Origin: Hydrogenophilus sp.
GTDB taxonomy: Bacteria; Pseudomonadota; Gammaproteobacteria; Burkholderiales; Rhodocyclaceae
Direction: 5' to 3'
DNA: 64,000 nt
Assembly: GCA_026416515.1 (NCBI GenBank)
Contig: JAOAEZ010000006.1
Location: 29,201-93,200, forward strand
Under the pieces are notes generated by a model. It was not told where the DNA came from, did not search any database, and saw only the letters and a list, made by a program, of their open reading frames with translations. Position 1 is the first letter of the stretch; each line of letters begins with the position of its first letter. Positions 26,589 through 35,530 of this stretch are shown in pieces. A program made the position numbers and the translations under genes.

Positions 26589-27842
26589 ATGCCTCTCCTT
26601 TTTCTCCTTCTCACCGCTCTTCCTCTGCCACTCTTTGCGCATTCTCCTCCGCTCACCTCTGCCGCTTTGCAGCGCTGCCTTGCGGACCTCGCGCCTGCTG
26701 CTGTGGAGCGGGGGGTCTCTCCTGAACTCTTCGCTGCCCTCACGCGCCGTCTCACCCCTGACCCCAAGACGCTCGAACTCCTCGATCGGCAACCCGAATT
26801 CGTCGCTCCCCTCTGGCACTACCTCGCCCAACTCCTCGACCGCAACCGCCTCCTCGAAGCCCGCCACTCTCTTCTCCAGCACGCCGCGCTCCTCCGGCAG
26901 ATCGAAGCCGAATATGGCGTTGAAGCCGAACTTATCGTCGCCTTCTGGGCCATCGAAAGCAACTTTGGTCGCAACCTCGGCCGGTTTGACCTTATTCGCT
27001 CCCTCGCCACCCTCTCCTGCTTTGGGCGGCGACAAGAGTTCTTCCGCAACGAATTTCTCACCCTTACCGAAATCATCGCGCGCGGCGAAATCACCACCCT
27101 CTCGCCGCACGGCTCCTGGGCGGGAGCCTTTGGTCACACTCAATTCCTCCCCACCACCTTTCTCGCCTATGCGGTCGACGGCGACGGCGACGGCATCCGC
27201 GACCTTTACCACTCCCTTGCCGATGTCTTTGCCTCTACCGCCAACTTCCTCAAAAAGCTCGGCTGGCGTTCCGGCGAACCCTGGGGAATTGAAGTTCGTC
27301 TTCCCCCTCACTGGAAGAGCACCCCGACTGGTCGAACCCTCAAGCGCCCCACGCGCGACTGGCTCGCTCTCGGACTCACACCGCTGGGAACACCCTCCTG
27401 GCCCACTCCTCTCCCCGAGCGTGCGGCGCTTCTTCTCCCCGCCGGCAAAAGCGGTCCGGCGCTTCTCCTCTTTCCCAACTTCGACGTCATCTATCGCTAC
27501 AACAACGCCGAAAGCTATGCCCTTGCGGTCGCGCTCCTCTACGACCTCCTCAAAAACCCGCAAAAGATCGAAGACTTTGACCCCGCCCAACCTTTTTTCA
27601 CCCCATGGCCTCTAGACGCTTTCCCCCTTACCCGCAGCGAAATTCTCGAACTTCAACACCATCTCGCCGCCCGCGGCTATGACCCCGGTCCTATCGACGG
27701 CCTCTTTGGTCCAACCACGCGGGAAGCCGTTCGTCGTTTTCAGCTCGAATGTCAGGGCGATCCCTCCGCCGACGGTTGGCCCACGCTCAAACTCCTCCAA
27801 GACCTTCGCGCACAAACCTGTGTCCCACCCCGGCAACCCTAA
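26589..27842 (+). CDS. MltB-family lytic murein transglycosylase with peptidoglycan-binding domain
   Basis: 417-aa exported enzyme that cleaves murein glycan strands with 1,6-anhydro end formation. It has a signal peptide ([17 protein letters not shown]), then a SLT_2/MltB catalytic domain with the catalytic glutamate in [13 protein letters not shown] near residue 122. [18 protein letters not shown] and [21 protein letters not shown] follow. A C-terminal PG_binding_1 domain ([34 protein letters not shown]) adds wall affinity. No lipobox is visible, so it is periplasmic rather than a lipoprotein. It is divergent from tolQ, putting two envelope-remodelling units back to back. The leader shows no clear ribosome site. 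Confidence 0.9.
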   Translation: MPLLFLLLTALPLPLFAHSPPLTSAALQRCLADLAPAAVERGVSPELFAALTRRLTPDPKTLELLDRQPEFVAPLWHYLAQLLDRNRLLEARHSLLQHAALLRQIEAEYGVEAELIVAFWAIESNFGRNLGRFDLIRSLATLSCFGRRQEFFRNEFLTLTEIIARGEITTLSPHGSWAGAFGHTQFLPTTFLAYAVDGDGDGIRDLYHSLADVFASTANFLKKLGWRSGEPWGIEVRLPPHWKSTPTGRTLKRPTRDWLALGLTPLGTPSWPTPLPERAALLLPAGKSGPALLLFPNFDVIYRYNNAESYALAVALLYDLLKNPQKIEDFDPAQPFFTPWPLDAFPLTRSEILELQHHLAARGYDPGPIDGLFGPTTREAVRRFQLECQGDPSADGWPTLKLLQDLRAQTCVPPRQP

Positions 27843-27945
27843 TGGTAAATGGGCCACTCCCGCTTTGGGGAAGACGCTGCCATCTTGCTCAATCCCGTCG
27901 TTTTGTCGAGAATATAGTCCCTCTGCACATCCTCTGAGCGACGTG

Positions 27946-28482
27946 ATGAACCATCCGCATGCCACCACCATTGTCGGGGTTCGCCGCGGCGGGCAAGTCG
28001 CCCTAGGTGGAGATGGTCAGGTCACTCTAGGTGCCCTCATCGTCAAAGCCACCGCCAACAAAATTCGGCGCCTCTTTCGCGACCAGATCCTGGCCGGCTT
28101 TGCTGGCGCCACCTCTGACGCCTTTACCCTTTTCGAACGCTTCGAAGCCAAGCTCGACAAACACCAAGGCCACCTTTTGCGCGCGGCTGTCGAGCTCGCC
28201 AAGGACTGGCGCACGGATCGAATCCTTCGGCGCTTGGAAGCGATGCTTCTCGTCGCCGACCGAGATCACCTCCTGCTTCTCACCGGTGCGGGCGATGTTC
28301 TCGAACCGGAAGAGGGGGTTGCGGCGATCGGCTCGGGCAGCGCCTATGCGCTTGCCGCTGCTAAAGCCCTCCTGCGCCACACCGACCTCTCGGCCAAAAC
28401 CATCGTCGCTGAATCCCTTAAACTCGCGGGTGAACACTGCATCTACACCAATCACCACCACACGATCGAGGTACTTGAATGA
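27946..28482 (+). CDS. hslV: ATP-dependent protease proteolytic subunit HslV
   Basis: Threonine peptidase that forms the core of the HslVU (ClpQY) protease. I start it at [20 protein letters not shown], giving 178 aa. The short propeptide is removed to expose the catalytic Thr of TTIVGVRR. Conserved segments are [56 protein letters not shown] and [21 protein letters not shown]. It is followed by hslU with a four-base ATGA overlap, the usual arrangement. I looked for a sigma32 promoter in the 103-base upstream gap and found none convincing. Confidence 0.95.
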   Translation: MNHPHATTIVGVRRGGQVALGGDGQVTLGALIVKATANKIRRLFRDQILAGFAGATSDAFTLFERFEAKLDKHQGHLLRAAVELAKDWRTDRILRRLEAMLLVADRDHLLLLTGAGDVLEPEEGVAAIGSGSAYALAAAKALLRHTDLSAKTIVAESLKLAGEHCIYTNHHHTIEVLE

Positions 28483-29891
28483 TCCCGCTCACCTGTCGCG
28501 CTATTGTTGCGGAACTGGACAAACATATCGTCGGGCAAACTGCTGCCAAACGAGCCGTCGCGCTGGCGTTGCGCAATCGCTGGCGGCGGCAACAAGTTCC
28601 GGAGCCGCTCCGGCACGAAATTACCCCCAAGAACATCCTCATGATCGGTCCCACCGGAGTAGGGAAAACCGAAATCGCCCGTCGTCTTGCCCGTCTTATT
28701 GACGCCCCCTTCATCAAAGTCGAAGCCACCAAATTCACTGAAGTCGGCTATGTCGGCAAAGATGTCGACACCATCATTCGCGATCTTGTCGACATCGCCA
28801 TTAAGGAAGAGCGCGAACGGGCGATGGCTTCAGCGCGTGGAAAAGCGCAAGAAGCTGCAGAGGAGCGCCTCCTCGACCTTCTTCTTCCCCCTTCTCCCTC
28901 GGCGCCTCCCATCGGCAAAGAGCAAAATGTCGAAAACTTTCTCTTTGACCTTGAGCAAAAGGTTACCCAACTCGAAAGGCGGATTGGTCTAGAGCGGGAG
29001 CTCAGTCCGGAAGAGCGAGCCACGCGCGAAAAGCTTCGGCAAAAACTACGCGCTGGTCTCTTTGACGATCGCGACGTCGAGCTCGAAATCCAAGAAGGCG
29101 CCATCTCAGCGCACGTCATGAGTCCTCCCGGTCTTGAAGAAGTTGCCGAGCAAATTCAAAGTCTCTTTCAAACGCTTGGCAAGCGTCGGAAGCGCCGGCG
29201 GATGAAGGTAGCGATGGCTCGCAAAGTGCTCCTCGAAGAAGAAGCCGCGAAACTCATCGACGAAGAAGAGATTCGGCGGCGCGCGATTCTCAACACCGAA
29301 CAGAACGGCATCGTCTTCATCGACGAAATCGACAAAGTAGTCGGTCGCGACAACACCCATGGTCCTGACGTCTCCCGCCAAGGCGTCCAACGCGATCTCT
29401 TACCCCTTGTCGAAGGCACCACCGTAACCACCAAACACGGTCCGGTGCGCACTGACCACATTCTCTTCATCGCCTCCGGTGCTTTCCACCTCAGCAAGCC
29501 GAGCGACCTTATCCCCGAATTTCAAGGTCGCTTTCCGGTGCGGGTTGAACTTCAACCCCTCACTGTCGACGACTTCGTCCGCATCCTCAGCAGCACGGAA
29601 GCCAACCTCATCAGTCAATACCAAGCGCTCCTTGCTGCCGACGGTCTCACCCTCACCTTTACCGACGCTGCTGTTCGGCGCATCGCCGAAATCGCCTGGC
29701 ACGTCAACGAACGGATCGAAAACATCGGCGCTCGCCGTCTCTACACCGTGATGGAACGGCTCCTCGAAGAGGTCGCCTTTGACGCCGGCACCCCGGGCAG
29801 CCCCACGCAAGTCACCATCGACGTCGCCGACGTCGACGAGCGTCTCAGCGAACTCGCCGCCAGCGAAAATCTCGCCCGTTATGTTCTCTAA
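28479..29891 (+). CDS. hslU: ATPase subunit HslU
   Basis: AAA+ unfoldase that feeds substrates to HslV. The 470-aa protein has Walker [16 protein letters not shown] at about residues 53-67, the pore loop [15 protein letters not shown], an I-domain insertion (about residues 110-230) and Walker [12 protein letters not shown]. Sensor and C-terminal elements follow ([27 protein letters not shown]), with the C-terminal LARYVL tail that docks in HslV. Its length is slightly above the E. coli protein. It overlaps hslV by four bases. Confidence 0.96.
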   Translation: MIPLTCRAIVAELDKHIVGQTAAKRAVALALRNRWRRQQVPEPLRHEITPKNILMIGPTGVGKTEIARRLARLIDAPFIKVEATKFTEVGYVGKDVDTIIRDLVDIAIKEERERAMASARGKAQEAAEERLLDLLLPPSPSAPPIGKEQNVENFLFDLEQKVTQLERRIGLERELSPEERATREKLRQKLRAGLFDDRDVELEIQEGAISAHVMSPPGLEEVAEQIQSLFQTLGKRRKRRRMKVAMARKVLLEEEAAKLIDEEEIRRRAILNTEQNGIVFIDEIDKVVGRDNTHGPDVSRQGVQRDLLPLVEGTTVTTKHGPVRTDHILFIASGAFHLSKPSDLIPEFQGRFPVRVELQPLTVDDFVRILSSTEANLISQYQALLAADGLTLTFTDAAVRRIAEIAWHVNERIENIGARRLYTVMERLLEEVAFDAGTPGSPTQVTIDVADVDERLSELAASENLARYVL

Positions 29892-29942
29892 CCCCTCCCT
29901 TTTCCTAACTTATCCCTCTGACTCTCCCTCTTTGCTCTTCTG

Positions 29943-31109
29943 ATGAACCCCTCTAACGCCGCCCCCGACGCTGCCCGCCACGCTGCTCTCTTTCGCTGGC
30001 TAACTGCTCAAGGCCGACCGATCGTCCATCTCACCCTCGCCTCTGCCGACGCCAGCTTTCGCCGCTACTATCGGGTGCACTACCCCGACGGCAGCACCGC
30101 GATCGCCCTCGACGCTCCTCCCGACCGGGAGCCGCTCACCCCCTGGCTCAACCTCCGCCACCACCTAGCCGCGCACGCCCTTCCGGTCCCCGACTGTTAT
30201 GTCGTAGACCCTCAGCAAGGTTTTGCCCTCATCGAAGACTTCGGCGACACTACGCTCGAAACCCTTCTCGCCCCTACCGCCCACGCCGTTGCCTGCTCCC
30301 CTTCATCTGCCCCTCCCTTTGGCTCCACCTCCCCCCCCTCTCCCGAACCCTATTCTCCCTCTCCCCCTTCTCCGTCCTCCTCTGCCCCCCCTTTACCCCT
30401 TACTGAAGTTCACGACCGCTACGCCGAAGCTCTTGCCAACCTCATCCTTCTTCAATCTACTCCTCCCCCTTCCGATCTCCCTCGCTACGACGCCGCGACT
30501 CTACGCGCCGAACTCGACCTTTTCCCCACCTGGTATCTCCAGCGCCACCTCGGCCACACCCTCACCGCTACCGAAGCGGACGCCCTCGAGCGGACCTTTA
30601 CCCTCCTCATCGACAATGCCCTCGCTCAACCCCACCTCCTCGTCCACCGCGACTACCACAGCCGCAACCTCATGTGGCTTCCCCCCGATCACCCCAAGCG
30701 TCCCGCCGCTACGCTAGGGATCTTAGACTTTCAAGATGCCCTCGTCGGCCCTATCGCCTACGACCTCGTCTCGCTTCTCAAAGACGCCTACCTCGAATGG
30801 CCGGAGCCCTTCACCCTGGACCTTCTCATCCGCTACTGGCAACAAGCACGGCGTCTTTCCCTCCCCGTTCCTCATCACTTCGACTGTCTCTACCGCGACT
30901 ATGAATGGATTGGCATCCAACGCCACCTCAAAATCCTTGGAATCTTTGCCCGTCTTGCCTATCGCGACCAAAAACCCGCCTACCTCGATCACCTCCCCCG
31001 CGTTCGTCGCTATCTCTGGAGAACCCTTCCCCGTTACCCCGAATTCAAATCCCTCTTGCGCCTCCTCCTAAGCCTCCACCCCGACGAACACCATTTTCTC
31101 CTCCTCTAA
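29943..31109 (+). CDS. amgK: AmgK-like N-acetylmuramate/N-acetylglucosamine anomeric kinase
   Basis: Aminoglycoside phosphotransferase-fold kinase of 388 aa. In murein recycling it phosphorylates MurNAc at the anomeric carbon for MurU. The catalytic loop is HRDYHSRNLMW and the Mg-binding aspartate lies in LDFQDALVGPIAYDLVSLLKDAY; the N-terminal ASFRRYYR strand fits AmgK. Residues of about 112-158 are a Pro/Ser-rich low-complexity insert between the hinge (ALIEDFGDTTLETLL) and the C-lobe (YAEALANLILLQ), making the protein about 40 aa longer than usual. The next gene, 3 bases away, is MurU-like, which supports the assignment. Confidence 0.88.
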   Translation: MNPSNAAPDAARHAALFRWLTAQGRPIVHLTLASADASFRRYYRVHYPDGSTAIALDAPPDREPLTPWLNLRHHLAAHALPVPDCYVVDPQQGFALIEDFGDTTLETLLAPTAHAVACSPSSAPPFGSTSPPSPEPYSPSPPSPSSSAPPLPLTEVHDRYAEALANLILLQSTPPPSDLPRYDAATLRAELDLFPTWYLQRHLGHTLTATEADALERTFTLLIDNALAQPHLLVHRDYHSRNLMWLPPDHPKRPAATLGILDFQDALVGPIAYDLVSLLKDAYLEWPEPFTLDLLIRYWQQARRLSLPVPHHFDCLYRDYEWIGIQRHLKILGIFARLAYRDQKPAYLDHLPRVRRYLWRTLPRYPEFKSLLRLLLSLHPDEHHFLLL

Positions 31110-31112
31110 CCC

Positions 31113-31904
31113 ATGCTCCCCCCTAAAGAAAAAGAAGTCGCTCCTTCCCTCGTCGTTCTCCTCCTCGTTGGGGGTCGAGGCGAGCGGCTCCGTCCCATCA
31201 CCGACACCACTCCGAAGCCCCTTCTTGCTGACGGCGCCGGGCGACCGCTCCTCGGGAAATGGCTTGCTCGCCTTGCTCCTCTCTCCCCTCATCGCCTTCT
31301 CCTCAACCCCTGCTGGCTCGCTGACCGTCTCATCGCCGCTCTTCCCTCCCTCACCCCTCCCACCCTCACCCTCACCCTTCTTCCCGAAACCTACCCCTGT
31401 CTCGAAACCGCTGGCACCCTTGCTGCCGCTTTCCGCGCCACCGCTGCCCCTCAGATCCTCCTCATCAACGGCGACATCGACCTCGACCCCGCCTTTGATC
31501 TCGCTGCTTTCGTTGCCCGTGCCCATCGCGCTCTCGCCGTTCACCCCGACGCGCTTGGCTACCTTCTCCTTCTCCCATCCCCTCCTGCTCCTGCGCTTGA
31601 CTTCTCCCTACCCGCCCCGCTCCCTGCCGTCCCTCCTATTCCCCTTTACCGGCTCGCCCCTCCCCCTCTCTTCCCCCGCCATGCCACCTACAGCGGCATC
31701 GGCTGCTACCGTCCCTCTCTCGTCCTCCACCTCCCCTCCCGTCGACGCGCCCCCCTTGGCCCGCTCCTAAAAGCCGCGGCCAGCCGTGGACAACTCCTTG
31801 GCGAACTCACCTCCCATCGCTGGTGGGACATCGGTACACCCGAACGCCTCAACCGTTGGCAGCGCGCCACCGTTCCCTTCAAGAATGACGCCGCGAGGCC
31901 GTAA
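31113..31904 (+). CDS. murU: MurU-like N-acetylmuramate-1-phosphate uridylyltransferase
   Basis: Nucleotidyltransferase of 263 aa that would convert MurNAc-1-phosphate and UTP to UDP-MurNAc. The signature reads LLVGGRGERLRPITDTTPKPLL, with VGG where most relatives have AAG. Further motifs are INGDIDLDPAFDL (metal site, in place of NGD), HATYSGIGCY and a C-terminal WWDIGTPERL. A Pro/Leu-rich stretch near residues 152-185 replaces a compact loop. Pairing with amgK makes murein-sugar salvage the likeliest role; a hexose-1-phosphate nucleotidyltransferase for the island that follows is the alternative. Confidence 0.85.
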   Translation: MLPPKEKEVAPSLVVLLLVGGRGERLRPITDTTPKPLLADGAGRPLLGKWLARLAPLSPHRLLLNPCWLADRLIAALPSLTPPTLTLTLLPETYPCLETAGTLAAAFRATAAPQILLINGDIDLDPAFDLAAFVARAHRALAVHPDALGYLLLLPSPPAPALDFSLPAPLPAVPPIPLYRLAPPPLFPRHATYSGIGCYRPSLVLHLPSRRRAPLGPLLKAAASRGQLLGELTSHRWWDIGTPERLNRWQRATVPFKNDAARP

Positions 31905-31905
31905 A
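31879..31905 (+). promoter_or_regulatory. Weak sigma28-like promoter candidate before the glycan island
   Basis: TCAAGAAT, then 11 bases, then GCCGTAAA followed by CAC. The -10 part matches the two better sigma28 sites in this window (before the radical SAM gene and fliC), but the -35 part matches only about five of eight bases, and part of the -10 is the murU stop region. It lies about 45 bases before the FdtB-like gene. A TAAAAT at 31908-31913 is an alternative sigma70 -10 box. Confidence 0.25.
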
Positions 31906-31949
31906 CACTAAAATAGCGGTTCAAGCAATCATCGTCCCCAAACCCATCG

Positions 31950-33095
31950 ATGTCCTCTATCATCCCCTTCCTCGACGTCGGCGCCGCCTATCGAGAACTG
32001 CAGTGTGAAATCGACGCCGCCATCCAGCGTGTTCTCTCCTCTGGCTGTTATATCCTTGGGGAAGAAGTAGAAGCGTTCGAGGCGGAATGGGCTTCCTACT
32101 GCCATGCCTCCTACGCGGTAGGAGTCAGCAATGGGCTAGACGCGCTCACTCTATCGTTGATGGCGCTCGGGATCGGGGAGGGAGACGAAATCCTCGTTCC
32201 CACCAATACCTACATCGCTACCTGGCTCGCGGTCACTGCGGTCGGCGCGCGGGTTATTCCCATCGAACCCGACCCCATTACCCACACCATAGACCCTAGC
32301 CGCATAGAGGAAGCGCTCACCCCCGCCGCCAAAGCGATCGTCGCCGTGCACCTCTACGGCCACCCGGCGTCCCTCGATCCCCTTCGGCAACTGGCTCAAA
32401 AACACAACCTCTTTCTCATCGAAGATGCCGCTCAAGCCCATGGCGCCTGCTACTTTGGAACACCGATCGGTGCCCACGGCGACGCGGTCTGCTGGAGCTT
32501 CTACCCTACAAAAAACCTCGGTGCTTTAGGAGACGCGGGTGCGATCACGACCAATAACTCCGACCTAGCTCATCGCCTTCGCCTTTTGCGAAACTATGGA
32601 TCTTCTCGAAAATACCACCACGAGATTATCGGCCGAAACGCTCGTCTCGACCCGATCCAAGCCGCTATCCTCCGGGTCAAACTCAAATACCTCGACATTT
32701 GGAACCAACGGCGAGCGCAAAATGCCCGTCGTTACTGCGAAGCCCTCTCCTCGCTGCCGATTCAACTCCCCTCCGTTGCCCCCTACGCCACCCATGCCTG
32801 GCACCTTTTTGTCATCCGCATCTCCCAGCGCGACCGGTTTCAATCTTATCTGGCGCGCCACGGCATCGAAACGCTGATTCACTACCCCACGCCTCCCCAT
32901 CGCCAGCCTGCCTACCGGGACACGATAGGCGCGGATCGATCCTTTCCTATCGCCGAACTGCTGGCCCGTGAGGTACTCTCCCTTCCCATCGGTCCCCATT
33001 TGACCGCTGCAGAGCAAGCGCGCATCATTGAAACGATTCACCTCTATCACGCCCACCCCCCTTCCTCCAAGGAGTCCCTTGATGGCCCTCAGTGA
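31950..33095 (+). CDS. DegT/DnrJ/EryC1 sugar aminotransferase (FdtB/QdtB-like)
   Basis: PLP enzyme of 381 aa that transaminates a nucleotide-bound keto-sugar. The N-terminus IIPFLDVGAAYRELQCEI, the GVSNGLDALTLSLMALGIG cofactor segment, LIEDAAQAHGA and the PLP lysine in SFYPTKNLGALGDAG are typical. It overlaps the next gene, a QdtA/FdtA-type ketoisomerase. In known pathways the isomerase converts dTDP-4-keto-6-deoxyglucose to a 3-keto sugar and FdtB/QdtB aminates C3. Together they predict a dTDP-3-amino-3,6-dideoxyhexose. The genes for dTDP-glucose synthesis (rmlA, rmlB) are not in this window and must be elsewhere. The leader has no clear ribosome site. Confidence 0.88.
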   Translation: MSSIIPFLDVGAAYRELQCEIDAAIQRVLSSGCYILGEEVEAFEAEWASYCHASYAVGVSNGLDALTLSLMALGIGEGDEILVPTNTYIATWLAVTAVGARVIPIEPDPITHTIDPSRIEEALTPAAKAIVAVHLYGHPASLDPLRQLAQKHNLFLIEDAAQAHGACYFGTPIGAHGDAVCWSFYPTKNLGALGDAGAITTNNSDLAHRLRLLRNYGSSRKYHHEIIGRNARLDPIQAAILRVKLKYLDIWNQRRAQNARRYCEALSSLPIQLPSVAPYATHAWHLFVIRISQRDRFQSYLARHGIETLIHYPTPPHRQPAYRDTIGADRSFPIAELLAREVLSLPIGPHLTAAEQARIIETIHLYHAHPPSSKESLDGPQ

Positions 33096-33510
33096 TTGCC
33101 GCATTATCGAACTCCCCAAGATCCATGACCCGCGGGGAAATCTCTCCTTTATCGAAGGAGAAAGGCATATTCCCTTCAATATCAAACGGGTTTATTACCT
33201 TTACGATGTTCCCGGCGGCGCTGAACGAGGTTCTCACGCCCACAAGACTGCTCATACGTTCATTATTGCAATATCAGGAAGTTTTGACGTCATCCTCGAC
33301 GATGGCTTCGCCACCCAGCGCTACCATCTCAACCGCTCTTACTATGGAATCTACATCTGCCCCCTCACTTGGAGAAGACTCGACAACTTCTCCTCGGGAG
33401 CGGTCTGTCTCAGCCTCGCCTCCCACTACTTTGACCCCGAAGACTACATCCGCGACTACAATGAATTCATCGCCATCGTCCGCAGCCGCAATCGGGAGTT
33501 CAACCCATGA
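33082..33510 (+). CDS. QdtA/FdtA-type dTDP-4-keto-6-deoxyglucose 3,4-ketoisomerase
   Basis: Single-domain cupin of 142 aa starting MALSDCRIIELPKIHDPRGN; GGAG lies about ten bases upstream of the ATG, inside the aminotransferase gene. Family hallmarks are LSFIEGERHIPFNIKRVYYL, the catalytic histidine pair in RGSHAHKTAH, GSFDVILDDG, and the closing YFDPEDYIRDYNEFI. The ATG lies 14 bases inside the end of the aminotransferase gene, so the two are coupled. Whether the product is the galacto (FdtA) or gluco (QdtA) form cannot be read from sequence by eye. Confidence 0.9.
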   Translation: MALSDCRIIELPKIHDPRGNLSFIEGERHIPFNIKRVYYLYDVPGGAERGSHAHKTAHTFIIAISGSFDVILDDGFATQRYHLNRSYYGIYICPLTWRRLDNFSSGAVCLSLASHYFDPEDYIRDYNEFIAIVRSRNREFNP

Positions 33511-34397
33511 AAGCTGTCATCCTCGCGGGAGGTTTTGGCACCCGTCTCTCAGAAGAGACCATCATCAAACCCAAACCGATGGTCGAAATCGGGGGGCGCC
33601 CGATCCTCTGGCACATCCTTAAATACTACGCCGCCTTCGGCATCCACGACTTCATCATCCTTCTCGGCTATAAAGGCTTTCTCATCAAAGAGTACTTTGC
33701 CCATTATCTCCTGCACCACTCCGACGTCACCTTTCACATGGCTGAAAACCGAATGGAGATCCACACCCGCCGGGCGGAACCTTGGCGGGTCACCCTCGTA
33801 GACACCGGCGAAGCCACGCAAACCGCCGGTCGGCTGCGGCGGGCGATTCGCTACCTCGAAAACGAACCCTTCTTCGCGGTCACCTATGGCGATGGGCTCA
33901 GCAACCTCGACATCGCCGCTGAAATCGCCTTTCACCGCGCCCACGGTAAAATCGCCACCGTCGCTGCTGTTTTTCCCCCTGCTCGTTTCGGGGCCATTGT
34001 GCTGGGCGAGCCTCTCACCGCCGCCCCCTCTCTCTCTGCCGCTGTCTCTTCTCCTACCCCCTCTTCCCACCTCGACGCTGCCCGCTACCCCCTCACGCAG
34101 GACGCCCCCCTTCCCCCGCCCCGTCGGGTTCGCTCCTTTATCGAAAAACCCGCAGGCGACGGCGGTCGCATCAATGGCGGGTTTTTCCTCTTTACCCCGG
34201 AAATCTTTCGCTGGATTCCCTCCGACGGCGCCACTCTAGAAGGCGATGTCCTCCCCCCCCTCGCCGAAGCAGGCGAACTGGTCGCCTTTCTCCACGACGG
34301 TTTCTGGCACCCCATGGACACACTGCGCGACAAAAACCACCTCGAGGCCCTCTGGACCACCGGTCGAGCCCCCTGGAAAATCTGGAGTGACGCATGA
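33507..34397 (+). CDS. rfbF: Glucose-1-phosphate cytidylyltransferase
   Basis: Makes CDP-glucose from CTP and glucose-1-phosphate, the entry step to CDP-3,6-dideoxyhexoses. The 296-aa protein has LAGGFGTRLSEETIIKPKPM at its start, then GGRPILWHILKYYAAFGIHDF, the CDP-glucose site VTLVDTGEATQTAGRLRR and the metal-binding YGDGLSN. GGFFLFTPEIF and the C-terminal DGFWHPMDTLRDKNHLEALW follow. Normal members are about 257 aa; the extra length is a Pro/Ser/Ala-rich insert at about residues 171-208, before the RSFIEKP strand. A four-base ATGA overlap with the ketoisomerase gene couples it to the preceding unit. Confidence 0.95.
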   Translation: MKAVILAGGFGTRLSEETIIKPKPMVEIGGRPILWHILKYYAAFGIHDFIILLGYKGFLIKEYFAHYLLHHSDVTFHMAENRMEIHTRRAEPWRVTLVDTGEATQTAGRLRRAIRYLENEPFFAVTYGDGLSNLDIAAEIAFHRAHGKIATVAAVFPPARFGAIVLGEPLTAAPSLSAAVSSPTPSSHLDAARYPLTQDAPLPPPRRVRSFIEKPAGDGGRINGGFFLFTPEIFRWIPSDGATLEGDVLPPLAEAGELVAFLHDGFWHPMDTLRDKNHLEALWTTGRAPWKIWSDA

Positions 34398-35530
34398 ACC
34401 CATGCGTCTCATCCCCCCTCGTTACCCCTTCCCCGGACCCGGAGTGGTGGCGCAATCGTCGCCTTTTGCTCACTGGGCACACCGGCTTCAAAGGCGCCTG
34501 GTTCACCCTCTGGCTCTCTCAACTCGGCGTTGAAACGATCGGCGTCGCTCTTCCCCCCGAAACTGACCCCAACCTCTTCACCGCCGCTCGCCTTCAATCG
34601 CTTCTCGCCGCGCACTATCTCTACGACCTCACCCACCCCGATACCCCTGGCTGGCTCCTCGCTCTCTTTCGCCGTCACCGCCCGCAGATTCTCATCCACC
34701 TCGCCGCGCAAGCCCTTGTTCCTCGCAGCTACCGCGACCCTCTCGCTACCTGGCGCGCCAACCTCCTCGCCACGCTTCACCTCCTCGAAGCCGTGCGGCA
34801 AGCCGCGAGCGACCGAATCGCTCCGGAGGTTGTCCTCATCATCACCACCGACAAAGTTTACGCCTCCTCTTCTGATCCCTACCCTTACCGTGAAAATGAC
34901 CCCCTCGGTGGCGACGATCCTTACAGCGCCAGCAAAGCGGCGGTCGAATTAGCGCTTCACTCCTATCGGCGCGCCTACCTTCAGCCCGCCGGCATTGCCG
35001 TCGCCAGCGCGCGCGCCGGCAACGTCATCGGCGGCGGCGACTGGGCCGAAGCGCGGCTCATTCCCGACGCTGTCCGCGCCTGGAGTCGCGGCGAGACGCT
35101 TTACCTTCGCCACCCTGAAGCCACCCGTCCCTTTCAACACGTCCTCGAACCTCTCGCCGCTTATCTCCACCTTATCGAACACCTTCTCTGCGACCCCCAT
35201 TGTGCTGGCGCGTACAATTTCGGTCCTCCTCCCCACGACGCTGCCCGCGTTCTCGACCTCATCGCGGCGGCGGCCCAATTTTGGGGTGACCCCGCCCCCT
35301 TCGAACCCTATCCCCACCCAATCGCCTTCTCAGAAAATCCCCACCTCGCCCTAGAAACCGCCCTTGCCCGTTACCGACTCGGAATCGCCCCCCGCTGGTC
35401 GCTCCCCACCGCTCTTCGTCGCACCATCTCCTGGTATCGCGCCTACTATGCGGGTGAAGACCCGCGGCAACTCTGTCAACGCGACCTTATCGCCTGGAGT
35501 AACGCCACCTCCCCCTCGGACCCTCTATGA
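34394..35530 (+). CDS. rfbG: CDP-glucose 4,6-dehydratase
   Basis: SDR-family enzyme of 378 aa that turns CDP-glucose into CDP-4-keto-6-deoxyglucose using bound NAD. The Rossmann motif is LLTGHTGFKGAWFTLWL at about residues 22-38. Catalytic residues lie in ITTDKVYA and in DPYSASKAAVELALHSYRR (YxxxK). RAGNVIGGGDWAEARLIPD and HPEATRPFQHVLEPLAAYL are specific to CDP-glucose dehydratases. It overlaps the cytidylyltransferase gene and the next carboligase gene by four bases each. Confidence 0.95.
   Translation: MNPCVSSPLVTPSPDPEWWRNRRLLLTGHTGFKGAWFTLWLSQLGVETIGVALPPETDPNLFTAARLQSLLAAHYLYDLTHPDTPGWLLALFRRHRPQILIHLAAQALVPRSYRDPLATWRANLLATLHLLEAVRQAASDRIAPEVVLIITTDKVYASSSDPYPYRENDPLGGDDPYSASKAAVELALHSYRRAYLQPAGIAVASARAGNVIGGGDWAEARLIPDAVRAWSRGETLYLRHPEATRPFQHVLEPLAAYLHLIEHLLCDPHCAGAYNFGPPPHDAARVLDLIAAAAQFWGDPAPFEPYPHPIAFSENPHLALETALARYRLGIAPRWSLPTALRRTISWYRAYYAGEDPRQLCQRDLIAWSNATSPSDPL

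Noticed and set aside
27843..27945. Heat-shock sigma32 promoter before hslV
   Set aside because: No CTTGAAA-like box with a CCCCAT-like box at the proper spacing; only TATAGT-type AT-rich bits are visible.
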